Of a stretch of DNA of 64,000 nt, positions 37,001 to 44,162 are shown in pieces (position 1 is the first letter of the stretch; every line of letters starts with the position of its first letter). Both the position numbers and the translations under genes were made by a program. The notes below the pieces were generated by a model. The model was not told the origin of the DNA. It was given only the letters and a program-made list of their open reading frames with translations, and ran no database searches. Origin of the DNA: Bugula neritina (lineage: Eukaryota; Bryozoa; Gymnolaemata; Cheilostomatida; Bugulidae); the NCBI GenBank assembly GCA_964035545.1, contig OZ037767.1, forward strand, positions 2,860,680-2,924,679. Direction: 5' to 3'.

Positions 37001-39291
37001 AGACTATTTGAACTTGTACACACAGTAATATTGGGGTACAGCTACACGTACATCACTACTAACAGCTTACTGAGCATCATTTACATTGCATGAAAATTTG
37101 AACCATTTCTATTTGCGGTTGAATGGGAGAAATAAAACTTTGTCAATGAAATTATTTAGGGGAATTTAGGCAACCTATGTAGCTACTAAAAATAGAACTT
37201 TGACCCAATAGCCCAAGTAACCCCACTAGGTGGGGCAAAGTCACTAAGTCATAAAGTTTCCAGCCTTCCCGAGTACAGAGTTCAGAATAAAAAACAATTA
37301 AGGAATTAGTGTGGAAAATTTTGCACATTATAGGAGGTCATGCTAGGTTGACAGGCTGATACTGTGTGTATTTGTCCACTGATAGATAACACAGCACACC
37401 CTGGTGGCGTGTTGTCAACATTAGCAAGGCAATTCACTAGAGCAGTAATATATCAAAGCTGAAATTCCACATATGACAGTTAATATATAATATATTGAAG
37501 GTAGTGTGTAATACAATGGAACAACAATGTGTAATATAGTGTAACTATGATGTAATATATTGGAGCTAAGACATACTAGATTGAAGTTAGGGTGTAATAT
37601 ACTGGAGTTAAAATGTAGCACCATAAGTAGCATATTAAAGTTAAAGAGTTATATTTTGAAGGTATTGGGTATATTATTGAATTCAGCTGTAAAAGATGCA
37701 CACCGCATGGCAATGTCATGTAGTCTCAGAATCTGGAAAACCCCAGAAATTTCTATAGTAAATTTATTATCCACCTCTTGTAGCTAATGCCACAGTCAAA
37801 ATTTTCTAGTATGTAAACAACTAGGATAGAATAGGCTAGATGTAAGAGAAATAATTATCTAATTTTTGTTCAGATGAAATCAGGAAAAAGTGCACGGACA
37901 AAATAACTTTCGCAATGATCAAATTAATAAATAGTGAGTCCATAGATACACTCACGCTTAGATTGATGGAAAAACAGTGGCACATTATTTGCATAGCTGT
38001 TATCTGCCCACATTATAGATCCAAGTGTTAATCACAAAACAGAAACTGGTCATGACAATATATTACAGGTGATATTTTTAAAAAAAAATTCAAGAACTCC
38101 TTAAAAGATTTATTATTTGAAGAAAAAACCTACTAATCAGGTTGGAGTACGAAGGAAATAATCGAGAGAGCGCTGAAACTGTTGACAGGGAAGACAACTC
38201 ACTAAATGTATGTCTTTGATATATGCAGGTTGAGTAATGCTGAGCACATCATTGTTTCCCGAGAGAGGTTTAGGATGGTCGGATAACTCCTCTCCCCTGA
38301 AATCTTCCTCGGTCAGTTTGAGTCTCTGAATCATAGTACCCATAGCTCCGTCCATCACCATGATCCTCTGGGACAGAGTTTTCTGCAGAGCTGCAAATAC
38401 TGATATCTTAGGGCACGTTTCTATAAACCCCTTTCACGATAAGTATATTTCACAAGGTTACTAGACTTAACCGTAAAGTGCAACGGATATTATCAATGAA
38501 GCTATCATTTTTTATAAATACAAGATAGATGAGAATAATTAAAGGTCATTGAACAGTTCTTCATATCATTAGAAAACTTGAAGTTTGCTCATTCTAATTC
38601 TAAAAATGTTTAGCAAATTGAAAAAACTATATTATACAAAACAGGAAAACAACTTGTCCAATAAGGTATGATGTAATCATACATAATGCAGTTACATAAC
38701 ACATGTGCTTTATTATAACATATAATCCAATTTGCTGAAGTGTATATCCCTATGCAAAGTAGGATTCTCAACCACAAACTTTGTAGTGGCATGGAAACGA
38801 GACAAGGTAGCAGAAGATGTTTTGGCTTGTGTCGTGAAAAACAGACATATAGAATTTAGACACTTTTAAAGTCAACACCTGTAACCATCTTTTACCAACC
38901 TGAAACTTTTACAAAACTGAGTGAGTGTAAGGGTTGACACCTCATGACTCTTAGCATTTTTTTTCACTAAAAACCTGAAACTTTTACATTTCTACTGAGC
39001 TTTAGAAAAAAAGTTTTACATGTGAAACGACTGGCATTGTAATTTATTTAATATTCTTCCAACTTTGCATCTTAGTGCTTCATAAATAAATGGGCAAAAA
39101 ATTCAATGATGATAAACTAGAAATTCTTTCTTCGCCCTCAAACAAATCAACAAGTAAAAAAATTTGGGATTTTTAAAATAAAACAAAAAAATTGTTCCCT
39201 GTCACAAGACACCCAACAACAACAAAATACCTAACACGACAGCACATTTAAAAATACTCAGCCTACCTGCTTTGACATCCATATGATCCAT
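1..39291 (-). CDS. MTR: Methionine synthase (B12-dependent), 24 exons, C-terminus beyond the window
   Basis: Cytosolic cobalamin-dependent methyltransferase; it makes methionine from homocysteine using 5-methyltetrahydrofolate. I joined 24 minus-strand exons by hand. All have GT-AG borders and compatible phases, giving about 1,025 codons that match animal MTR over almost its whole length. Visible landmarks are the zinc ligands in GLNC (about residue 248) and GGCC (about 311-312), the cobalamin base-off motif DVHDIG (His about 770) and GGATTS. Only the last ~200 residues of the AdoMet-activation domain lie beyond base 1. The start ATG at 39,291 gives a short N-terminus (MDHMDVKA). The frame is open for some codons upstream and an AG acceptor lies nearby, so an upstream exon is possible. 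Introns 8 and 9 contain other genes. PIGT lies head-to-head 2.3 kb away. Identity is certain; the exact start is not. Confidence 0.96.
1171..4493 (-). CDS. MTR: MTR exons 14-21: cobalamin cap and B12-binding domains
   Basis: Exons: 4353-4493, 3833-3925, 3361-3459, 2797-2943, 2528-2631, 2236-2312, 1871-2064, 1171-1272. Exons 14-17 encode the four-helix cap ([46 protein letters not shown]). Exons 18-21 encode the Rossmann-type cobalamin domain with [49 protein letters not shown] and [11 protein letters not shown]. The DxHxxG histidine that replaces the dimethylbenzimidazole ligand is intact. One small departure from human is [10 protein letters not shown] for IVGVVLGCNN. The exon 14 donor begins a 15-copy repeat of itself, and the exon 17 acceptor is preceded by a six-copy repeat containing the first nine bases of the exon. 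Confidence 0.95.
2956..3129 (-). repeat. 29-bp minisatellite upstream of the MTR exon 17 acceptor
   Basis: Six consecutive 29-bp units, alternating two variants (ctctct/ctctcc), so the higher-order period is 58 bp. Read on the gene strand, each unit begins GGTATGAGT, the same nine bases that begin exon 17. The array starts 13 bp from the exon. Confidence 0.9.
4051..4352 (-). repeat. MTR: 21-bp minisatellite copying the MTR exon 14 splice donor
   Basis: Fourteen intronic units of 21 bp (three or four are 22 bp) follow the real donor. On the gene strand each unit contains CAG followed by GTGAGT, GTGAGG or a close variant, so with the real site about 15 donor-like sequences stand in a row. The 21-bp period is a multiple of three, so the exon frame runs on as QVSVLYT repeats until the first 22-bp unit shifts it. 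Confidence 0.92.
4494..8413 (-). other. MTR intron 13, no gene recognised
   Basis: A 3.9-kb AT-rich intron. It holds a tract of ATAACAT-type repeats (about 4860-4975), a direct duplication near 4680-4735, and a block of more balanced composition at about 5530-5750 with short overlapping open frames on both strands that match no family I recognise. A second GC-richer patch lies at about 7290-7400. Confidence 0.6.
8414..18585 (-). CDS. MTR: MTR exons 9-13: methyltetrahydrofolate (pterin)-binding domain
   Basis: Exons: 18473-18585, 13276-13416, 11114-11299, 10616-10795, 8414-8530. The second TIM barrel binds 5-methyl-THF. Recognisable family stretches are [77 protein letters not shown] and [13 protein letters not shown]. 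All internal phases are 0 after exon 9. Exon 9 is bracketed by two minisatellites (18347-18437 on its donor side, 18623-18769 on its acceptor side). Its reading frame stays open for about 49 codons past the donor. The intron between exons 9 and 10 is almost entirely a DNA transposon. Confidence 0.95.
8531..10615 (-). other. MTR intron 12, no gene recognised
   Basis: A 2.1-kb AT-rich intron. The only structure seen is a short 15-bp tandem repeat (aattattacattacc, about three copies) near 8917-8965. Confidence 0.6.
11300..13275 (-). other. MTR intron 10, with a GC-richer block of unknown nature
   Basis: A 2-kb intron. About 12640-13000 is clearly less AT-rich than its surroundings and is open on both strands for 76-91 codons. 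Neither frame resembles a family I know and no splice plan emerges. It may be a worn mobile-element fragment. Confidence 0.5.
13652..13829 (+). repeat. Left terminal inverted repeat of the THAP/P2X7-like transposon
   Basis: Aligns to the reverse complement of 18035-18213. The outer 30 bases differ at one position. The inner part shares ATTTTGTTTTATAACA, TTAGTGCATGCATGTCCA and CGTATTAC, with indels. A private insertion on this side (CCACCCCTTTGAGGGTGG) is itself a small hairpin. Confidence 0.88.
14394..15642 (+). CDS. THAP zinc-finger protein (204 aa, three exons) inside the transposon
   Basis: Exons 14394-14647, 15151-15309 and 15441-15642 join in phase to a complete 204-residue protein. The N-terminal THAP domain shows every hallmark: CEAAMC (C-x4-C), 39 residues, then CFQH (C-x2-H), the conserved Pro and KW between them, and AVPTI closing the domain in exon 2. 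THAP domains bind DNA through this C2CH zinc site and are typical of P-element and Kolobok transposases as well as host regulators. The remaining ~110 residues are Lys/Arg-rich and carry no catalytic domain I can see. A second in-frame Met lies four codons downstream of the first. It lies inside inverted repeats, opposite the P2X7-like gene, so it is probably a transposon protein: an accessory DNA-binder or a truncated transposase. Confidence 0.85.
16030..17756 (-). CDS. P2X7 cytoplasmic-domain-like zinc-binding protein (208 aa, three exons)
   Basis: Exons 17562-17756, 16347-16554 and 16030-16253 join without frame loss to 208 residues. Exon 1 is acidic and ends in a GYQFEPF motif. Exon 2 carries EWCTCHRCQ, then CCRD, then ECITQHPG and PAVLEVAY, the cysteine pattern of the P2X7 C-terminal ('ballast') domain, which binds zinc. 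Exon 3 has YRFLVFWLF, then [17 protein letters not shown], the conserved tail of the same domain. No channel segment or transmembrane helix is present, so it is a stand-alone domain, a form often annotated 'P2X purinoceptor 7-like' in invertebrates. It lies within the transposon's inverted repeats and converges on the THAP gene, which suggests mobile-element cargo or an element protein. Its biochemical role is unknown. Confidence 0.82.
18035..18213 (-). repeat. Right terminal inverted repeat of the THAP/P2X7-like transposon
   Basis: Partner of the left arm at 13652-13829. It is followed directly by the TTAA target duplication at 18214-18217. Confidence 0.88.
18347..18437 (-). repeat. 33-bp tandem repeat downstream of the MTR exon 9 donor
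   Basis: Two full units and one partial unit of 33 bp, 36-126 bases into the intron. The exon 9 frame reads through the donor and the whole array as repeated (S)[10 protein letters not shown] before stopping. A period of 11 codons keeps it open. Confidence 0.85.
18623..18769 (-). repeat. 21-bp minisatellite upstream of the MTR exon 9 acceptor
   Basis: Seven consecutive 21-bp units (consensus gtatataacaccttggatcat), diverged at several positions. It begins 38 bases from the exon on the acceptor side. Confidence 0.85.
18770..20594. other. Part of MTR intron 8, no gene; possible tRNA-like promoter boxes
   Basis: No coding region recognised. Near 20345-20420 there is an A-box-like GAGTAAGCTGG followed about 55 bases later by a good B-box GTTCAAATCC. 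This spacing could mark a tRNA-derived SINE, but no clover-leaf closes. Confidence 0.35.
20595..20602 (+). promoter_or_regulatory. TATA box of cysteine-rich peptide gene 1
   Basis: TATATAAA, 105 bases before the ATG. The other two peptide genes have equivalent boxes at 118 and 103 bases. Confidence 0.6.
20700..23052 (+). CDS. Secreted cysteine-rich peptide precursor 1 (eclosion-hormone-like spacing), nested antisense in MTR intron 8
   Basis: Exons 20700-20753 (signal peptide), 21838-21987 (cysteine core) and 22921-23052 (tail) are all phase 0 and give 111 residues. [17 protein letters not shown] is a clear secretory signal. The core is C-PEF-W-x5-C-x-C-x2-G-C-x2-C-x11-C-x3-C, with an eighth Cys 12 residues on, so four disulfides are possible. 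A KRRKRR furin-type site follows and would release a basic 17-residue C-terminal peptide beginning HINKK; this site is absent from the two sister genes. The C-x3-C-x2-C-x11-C-x3-C-xn-C part matches the eclosion hormone cysteine spacing closely, with two extra N-terminal cysteines. Hormone or neuropeptide is my inference; another secreted cysteine-knot type is possible. No poly(A) signal was found close by. Confidence 0.78.
23053..25306. other. Spacer between peptide genes 1 and 2
   Basis: No gene recognised. A short block of more balanced composition at about 23855-24250 shows no family match. The rest is AT-rich intron sequence. Confidence 0.5.
25307..25313 (+). promoter_or_regulatory. TATA box of cysteine-rich peptide gene 2
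   Basis: TATAAAA, preceded by a GC-rich cgggcc, 118 bases before the ATG at 25425. A (GA)n tract lies between box and start. Confidence 0.6.
25425..26834 (+). CDS. Secreted cysteine-rich peptide precursor 2 (eclosion-hormone-like spacing)
   Basis: Exons 25425-25475, 26335-26475 and 26700-26834, all phase 0, give 108 residues. The signal peptide is [17 protein letters not shown]. The core is CPSYW-x5[11 protein letters not shown]11-C-LAA-C, with the eighth Cys 21 residues later in GVGCAVG. QQC followed by a Lys and aromatics, then LCLAAC, is the segment most like eclosion hormone. The tail is shorter on basic residues than that of gene 1 and has no dibasic site. It has the same exon plan as genes 1 and 3, 2.4 kb downstream of gene 1. 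An AATAAA lies 418 bases past the stop. Intron 1 contains a degenerate TATAATA-rich tract (about 26040-26310) running up to the exon 2 acceptor. Confidence 0.78.
26040..26320. repeat. Degenerate TATAATA-type AT repeat
   Basis: About 280 bases of almost pure A/T with irregular TATAATA, TACAATA and palindromic ATATATTGTATTATAATAC elements. It lies directly before exon 2 of peptide gene 2. Confidence 0.7.
27252..27257 (+). terminator. Possible poly(A) signal of peptide gene 2
   Basis: AATAAA on the plus strand, 418 bases downstream of the stop codon. It is followed by a T-rich stretch (ctgtttttc). Confidence 0.4.
27258..29396. other. Spacer between peptide genes 2 and 3
   Basis: No gene recognised. 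It holds a C-rich CCCTRCC tract (about 28000-28105) and a direct duplication containing CCAATCAGC (about 28716-28765). Confidence 0.55.
29397..29404 (+). promoter_or_regulatory. TATA box of cysteine-rich peptide gene 3
   Basis: TATATAAA, 103 bases before the ATG, matching the position in gene 1. Confidence 0.6.
29500..30619 (+). CDS. Secreted cysteine-rich peptide precursor 3 (eclosion-hormone-like spacing)
   Basis: Exons 29500-29532, 30076-30216 and 30440-30619, all phase 0, give 117 residues. The signal sequence [11 protein letters not shown] is short and must continue into exon 2. The core is CTEWW-x6[11 protein letters not shown]11-C-HME-C, with the eighth Cys 15 residues on in SCGYGLG. 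The tail of about 40 residues is polar and unlike those of genes 1 and 2, so only the exon 2 core is conserved across the cluster. The end of exon 2 with its GTGTGT donor is copied three more times into the intron, so the true 3' splice choice needs a transcript. A candidate AATAAA lies at 31261. Confidence 0.78.
30184..30365 (+). repeat. 41-bp tandem repeat copying the end of peptide gene 3 exon 2 and its donor
   Basis: The last ~33 exon bases plus the first bases of the intron form a 41-bp unit repeated about four times, decaying rightwards. AAG/GTGTGT recurs at 30216, 30257, 30298 and 30339. Use of the next donor would add 41 bases and shift the frame to an early stop. Confidence 0.9.
31267..33565. 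other. Remainder of MTR intron 8, no gene recognised
   Basis: AT-rich sequence. A short direct duplication (catgctgtgacagtcat, twice) lies near 32528-32565. No coding or RNA gene is evident. Confidence 0.6.
33566..39291 (-). CDS. MTR: MTR exons 1-8: homocysteine-binding (zinc) domain
   Basis: Exons, in transcription order: 39267-39291, 38203-38390, 36695-36854, 36102-36194, 35498-35664, 35067-35161, 34201-34363, 33566-33713. The translation follows the homocysteine S-methyltransferase TIM barrel: [73 protein letters not shown] and [13 protein letters not shown]. The three Cys zinc ligands known from the family (one in GLNC, two in GGCC) are all present. Intron 6 holds a short inverted-repeat element (34705-35048). 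Intron 7 holds a long pyrimidine-rich tract. The exon 8 acceptor has a poor pyrimidine tract but keeps frame and homology. Intron 8, after this block, is 15 kb and hosts three antisense peptide genes. Confidence 0.95.
33780..33962 (+). repeat. Pyrimidine-rich tract in MTR intron 7
   Basis: About 180 bases, nearly all C and T on the plus strand, with CTCTCT and CCC runs. On the MTR transcript it reads as a purine-rich stretch shortly upstream of exon 8. Confidence 0.8.
34705..35048. mobile_element. MITE-like element, 344 bp with 70-bp inverted ends, in MTR intron 6
   Basis: The left arm 34705-34774 (beginning GCCTAGGGCCACAC) matches the reverse complement of 34979-35048 with very few mismatches. 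A second, shorter hairpin (attcgcacttg ... caagtgcgaat) lies inside. There is no open frame. The arms are GC-richer than the flanks. No convincing target duplication is seen, so the superfamily is uncertain. The TAGGGCCAC start is loosely hAT-like. Confidence 0.8.
36855..38202 (-). other. MTR intron 2, no gene recognised
   Basis: AT-rich, with a degenerate repeat of about 30 bp built on TGTAATATATTGGAG at about 37440-37680. Confidence 0.55.
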
Positions 39292-41562
39292 TCTGGCGCT
39301 TCCCTCTGAATCTGTCCGAGAAAAAAATAAATTGAAACAAATATATATCTATATAAAGATGATTCGACATTTACAACTGAATATTATATAGTCCTAGCGA
39401 AAATAACAATATCATAATTTTTTCCAGTATTATAATTGGTGAACACTATTAATTGATAACAATTATACTTATAGCTTAAATTATTCTTTATCTTAGGTAA
39501 ATTGCTAAGTTTGCAGGTGATAATACTAATAAGTAATTGCATCATAATTACTATTACTATTAGTATTACTAAACTTACCTATAATTTCATTATATTTATT
39601 ATTTATCATCAATCATAATCATATTTAAATTATCGTTGCTACACTCCCATATACAAATAGTTTACTATACTAATAATAAATATTATTATAATTACAAATT
39701 ATATATTGTTAGCCTTATTAATATTATATATAATAATATATTATTATACTGCATAAACTTAAAGTGACAATCATAATTATTTTAGTTTTACTCAATATCA
39801 TGACAAATTTCAATTCAATGAGACTGGGTGACAGTATCATACTGATAGTGATGGTGTATCAGAATAAAAGTAATAACCACAATCACAATGACAATAGTTA
39901 TTAATTACATTATCATTATGAACATGTTGAACTTGATCACTAGTTGATGTTACATGAAGTTGAACATCATAATTATCAAGCTCAGCATGAACATGAGCAC
40001 CAGATTCAGTATTAGCATCATACTAAGTCTAACTATGAGTATGGAGTTGAGAAATCACTATCAGTAGAGTATCAGCATCACATTGACATTTTGATTCGCA
40101 GTTCACTATCACTATGATCTTGAGCTTGAAGTATGTCTATGATAATGATCATAAATAAAATTATTTTCGATTACGAATTACTATTAAATTTAGTATGAAA
40201 TTAAATATCAAAACCACTGCATGAATGTCCAATTTTACAGCTAAATGAACTTTGTAAAAAATGTTATGCTTATTAACACGTTGTTTTTTAATCAGGTTTC
40301 ACCGGTGTTGACGAAAACGCGAGTATTAAATGCATGTTTTATAGTTGCTCCATTGTGTTTATATTACACTCCAGAATAAAAGAAAAAATAGTTTTATAAG
40401 CAGCCTCAAGTTGGGAGCGACAGAGTGCAGTGGTTTGCAGTTCTCAAGTTTAAAGCTGGGAGTTTTAGTAAACGCCAACTCTAAACATGAGAATTTTAAA
40501 CTACTGCACTTATTCACCCTCGATTTTGAGCTGTTTATAGAATTATTTACACAGAAGCACACGCAATCTCCAATAAGTTGTGTTCTTATTATTTTACGAA
40601 AGCCTTAAAGACTGCTCGATAATACTAAAAAAAATTAAATTAAAATAGCAGGTTATAAAACATTTGTAAGTTGTACTCGCTACCGATGAATATAATCTTC
40701 GTGGTAGCTTGAAATTGTGACGTTTGACGCCGTATCGAAACATTAGGTGCAAAAAGATCCATTTCAATGCAAATCATTTTTCAGTACCCGGGAGCTAAGG
40801 TTGCGGACTAGTACATTTCCAAACTTCTCTGCTGAAATGTTTTTTTTTTCAATTTTCTCGCTTTTATCCCTTCATTGATAATTTAAATTTCTAAATAAGT
40901 GTAACATTAGCTAGTAAGTGTAACTAATAGTAATACTATAACATTAACTGTCATAAAGTATTATTACTATTACTATTAGTATTAGAAATAGAAATCATAG
41001 TAAAACTAAAAGTAAAACTAAATCACTAATCAGTAAAACTAAATCAAAATCAAAATGTAGTACTAGTAGACTAATACTAATTTAATACTAATAGTAATAC
41101 TAGTAATACTAAATCTAATAGTAATATTTATTTAATAGTAATACTTATGGTTATGACATTGATTGCTTAATTTCAAATTAGTCAAATTTGCATAATCATA
41201 ATCATAATGGTCATGTATAAAAATTCAAAATAAAAATTGGTACAAGCATGTAGTGTGTGCACCTGCACCACAGCAATGGCCTTCAAACCATGTTTTCAGC
41301 TTGCTGCTAACCACAGTCCTTAGCCTGCTTAAAAACCCTTCTTACCATTAGAGGTTTTCACAATGATAATGGCTTTAAACAAAAATGTGTTTATATGGGT
41401 TGAAGCAATAAGAAACTTAATGACTAACCAAGTTGGGTCATGATTTAGCCAAAGAAAAGTCAAGTCCGTATTTATTTGAAATGACTTGCAAGTAGTCTAA
41501 TATAATATAATTCCTATGTTGTAGAAGCTGTTGGGCTAGCCAAATAGTCAGAAGTTGAAATC
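39292..41562. other. Intergenic region between divergent MTR and PIGT
   Basis: Must contain the 5' regions of both genes. About 39390-40160 and 40900-41220 are degenerate low-complexity tracts built on ACTAATAGTAATA and ATGAGTAT-like words. Between them, about 40290-40820 has CpG-containing sequence (ttgacgaaaacgcgag, gtgacgtttgacgccg) that could be a promoter for MTR. No core promoter motif is clear. Confidence 0.45.
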
Positions 41563-43461
41563 ATGAGGCATCTCATGCTCCTTGTTGCTACACTGCATCT
41601 GCTCAACACTGCTCATGTGTATGGCAATGACAGATTTACTGAATCCTTGCAGCTTGAGCCGCTAGACAACCACCTGGTTCTTGGCCAATTTAAATTCTCA
41701 GTTACATCTTCTCCAAATGTTCTAATCACTGGACATTATCACCTTTTTCCAAAGTCACTCGGAGAAATTCTTCACAAATATCATATTCAAGAACTGGAGC
41801 TGTCTCTCACACAAGGACTCTGGAGGTACTCCCGGTGGGGAATACCTTCAGATGGAGTAGCTAACCCACCAGGCGCATCTATTCTCGTCCTATTTGACTC
41901 TGATTTACCTTTAGAAGATGTTGACAAGCACTGGAAAGGGTTGATTAATTCCTTGGCAGGTTTTATATGCGCCTCATTAAACTATGCAGACAAAACTGTA
42001 GCTACGAGTCCTCAATACACATTCACACCACGTGGTGCATTCAACGCCAACAAAACTTTCCAACATTCTCACCTTAGATACGCCAACCTTCCTCAAGAAA
42101 ATGTATGTACAGAAAACCTCACTCCATGGAAGAAGTTATTACCATGTGGTGGACAGGCAGGCTTATCATCGCTACTTAACTCCAAACCACTTTTTGATTC
42201 GAATTATCATTCCATGTCTATTATAGTTAGACCTCAGTGTAAGAATAGTGAATGTGATAGTATAAACTTAAACCTTACTTTAGGCTTATCTGTTGTTTTG
42301 GCTCATCCAAGGAAAGACTATTTCACACTAAGCTTTCTGTTTCGAAACTCTGTAGGCCGTGAATGCCACATTGCAGAGAGCAGTACTGTAGTTGTAAAGT
42401 TTCCTACGGTGGGCAAACTTTCCCTCAACCTGGAATCTCCCCCAGACCATACTGTGTCTAGTGAGCAACACACCTTGGTTAGTTATAAAGTTACTTCCAA
42501 CTTTAACCTTAAGGCTAGCTATAAAGTAAAACCTACATATGGGGCTGTAGCGCCACCAGTTTTGCACACCTTGAGGTATTTGTCAGGGTATGGCCAGGAG
42601 TACGGTTCTATTGTGTGCGAAATTACCAACAACGCGGAAGAGGTGATACAGATAGTGTATATGGAGTACATACCTTGGTTTCTTCGTATCTACCTTCACA
42701 CTCTGAGTATCACTAGCAGTGGGAGTAAAGTGCCAGTGTCAAAGGTAAGTTTTATATTTAAATGTTACCCTTGCAGTGTTTTTATATATAAATACCTTCT
42801 TATTAATATATATGCACATGTTTTGATGAAATTTTAGTTGCTTTATTCACCTGGCCTGGAGAGGAAAAAGCCATCCACATTTGAACTGCTACTAAATTTG
42901 CCGGCTAATGCAACAACTGTAATCAGGTTTGATGTTGAAAAGCTTTTCCTCAAGTGGACAGAATACCCACCAGATGCCAACCTTGGTTTTCATGTACCAG
43001 CAGCTATAATAACGGGTGTCATACCAGATGCCCCAGCAGGCTCCTCTATACAGATGCTGAGAGAAGGCTATGGCGTAGTTAGGTTTTACACTGAGAAGTT
43101 GGTTGTGTTGTTGCCAACACCAGATTTCAGTATGCCATATAATGTTATCTGTTTAGCTTGCACTGTGGTCGCACTTGCCTTCGGCTCCATACACAATCTC
43201 ACTACTAAGATATTGATAAGACCAAAAGAGAAGAAGATCTCCATTATGCAACGCGTTATTCGTAAAGTAAAAAAGGTTTTGGGTTTCAAAGTTGAAAAGG
43301 CTGTCCCATCTACACAGGAAGTACAATCTTCAACAGACAAAGCCCCCGCTGGTGAGACAACTCCCAGATATGAAACTTCTGTGGACAGTGAACCAACCGT
43401 GGACAGTGAAGTTTCACTAGAAGATAGTAAAGTGACTCTATCTACTACTCAAAATGACTGA
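41563..43461 (+). CDS. PIGT: GPI transamidase component PIG-T
   Basis: Subunit of the ER-membrane complex that cleaves the C-terminal signal of proproteins and attaches the GPI anchor. Exons 41563-42744 and 42838-43461 give 601 residues, near the 578 of human. Seen are the signal peptide MRHLMLLVATLHLLNTAHVYG, the block CTENLTPWKKLLPCGG, RYVSGYG-like RYLSGYG, WFLRIYLHTL, LLKWTEY-like FLKWTEYPPD, and DFSMPYNVICL running into one transmembrane helix at about residues 498-518. The Cys at position 182 corresponds to the family's Cys that forms a disulfide with the catalytic subunit PIGK. The cytoplasmic tail (~80 residues) is longer than in human, Ser/Thr/Glu-rich and ends in acidic repeats. One 93-bp intron splits the gene, unlike the many introns of its neighbour MTR. 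Confidence 0.96.
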
Positions 43462-43828
43462 TCACTGTAACTACACTATGCAGAAGATCTCATTTAACAT
43501 AAGTGCAGTGAACAAATATTTCTAATCCTAGCCTATAAGTTTACTATACGTTTGTTTATATTCAGAAATTTATAGTCATTGCAATTTTATTATTTTATCA
43601 AGTATTTTTTCTTTCAAGTATCATTTTGTTGAATCATTTTATTTGTTTTGAGTCATGTCTTTTCTAGCCGCTTCGTAAATATTGAAAAATTCAACTTGCG
43701 TTTTTATGCTAGTGAATCATCAACTGGTAAATATTAAATAAGACTTACAGCTTTTCACCATGTTATCCTTTTAATGTTAGCAGACAACCAAAGAATGTCT
43801 TGTTCAACTATTGTATAAATTTGTATAA

Positions 43829-43834
43829 AATAAA
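43829..43834 (+). terminator. PIGT: PIGT poly(A) signal
   Basis: AATAAA 368 bases past the stop, followed by a T-rich stretch. It leaves about 330 bases before the stop of the converging gene. Confidence 0.65.
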
Positions 43835-44162
43835 CTAAAATTTTAAAGTTTGCTTACTATTTTTTATAAAATATAATGCAAGGTGATAAAAGTTTATAAA
43901 TTTATAGAAAAATGTCTACAAGCACCCAAGTAGAGACTGCATATATTGAATATGCAAGTCAACAGAAGCTGCTGGCGAATTTCACAGAAACCACAATAAT
44001 AAATAATATATACAAAATATATACACAAATAAAAGCCAATATTAAAGATATACTAGAGGCCTCCGTTGGTTCATCTTTAATTGTATTATATATAAAACTG
44101 AAGGCGCGGAGTTTTGGAAACTAGCTATTCGAGTATTATACACGGGATATATATACAGAAAC

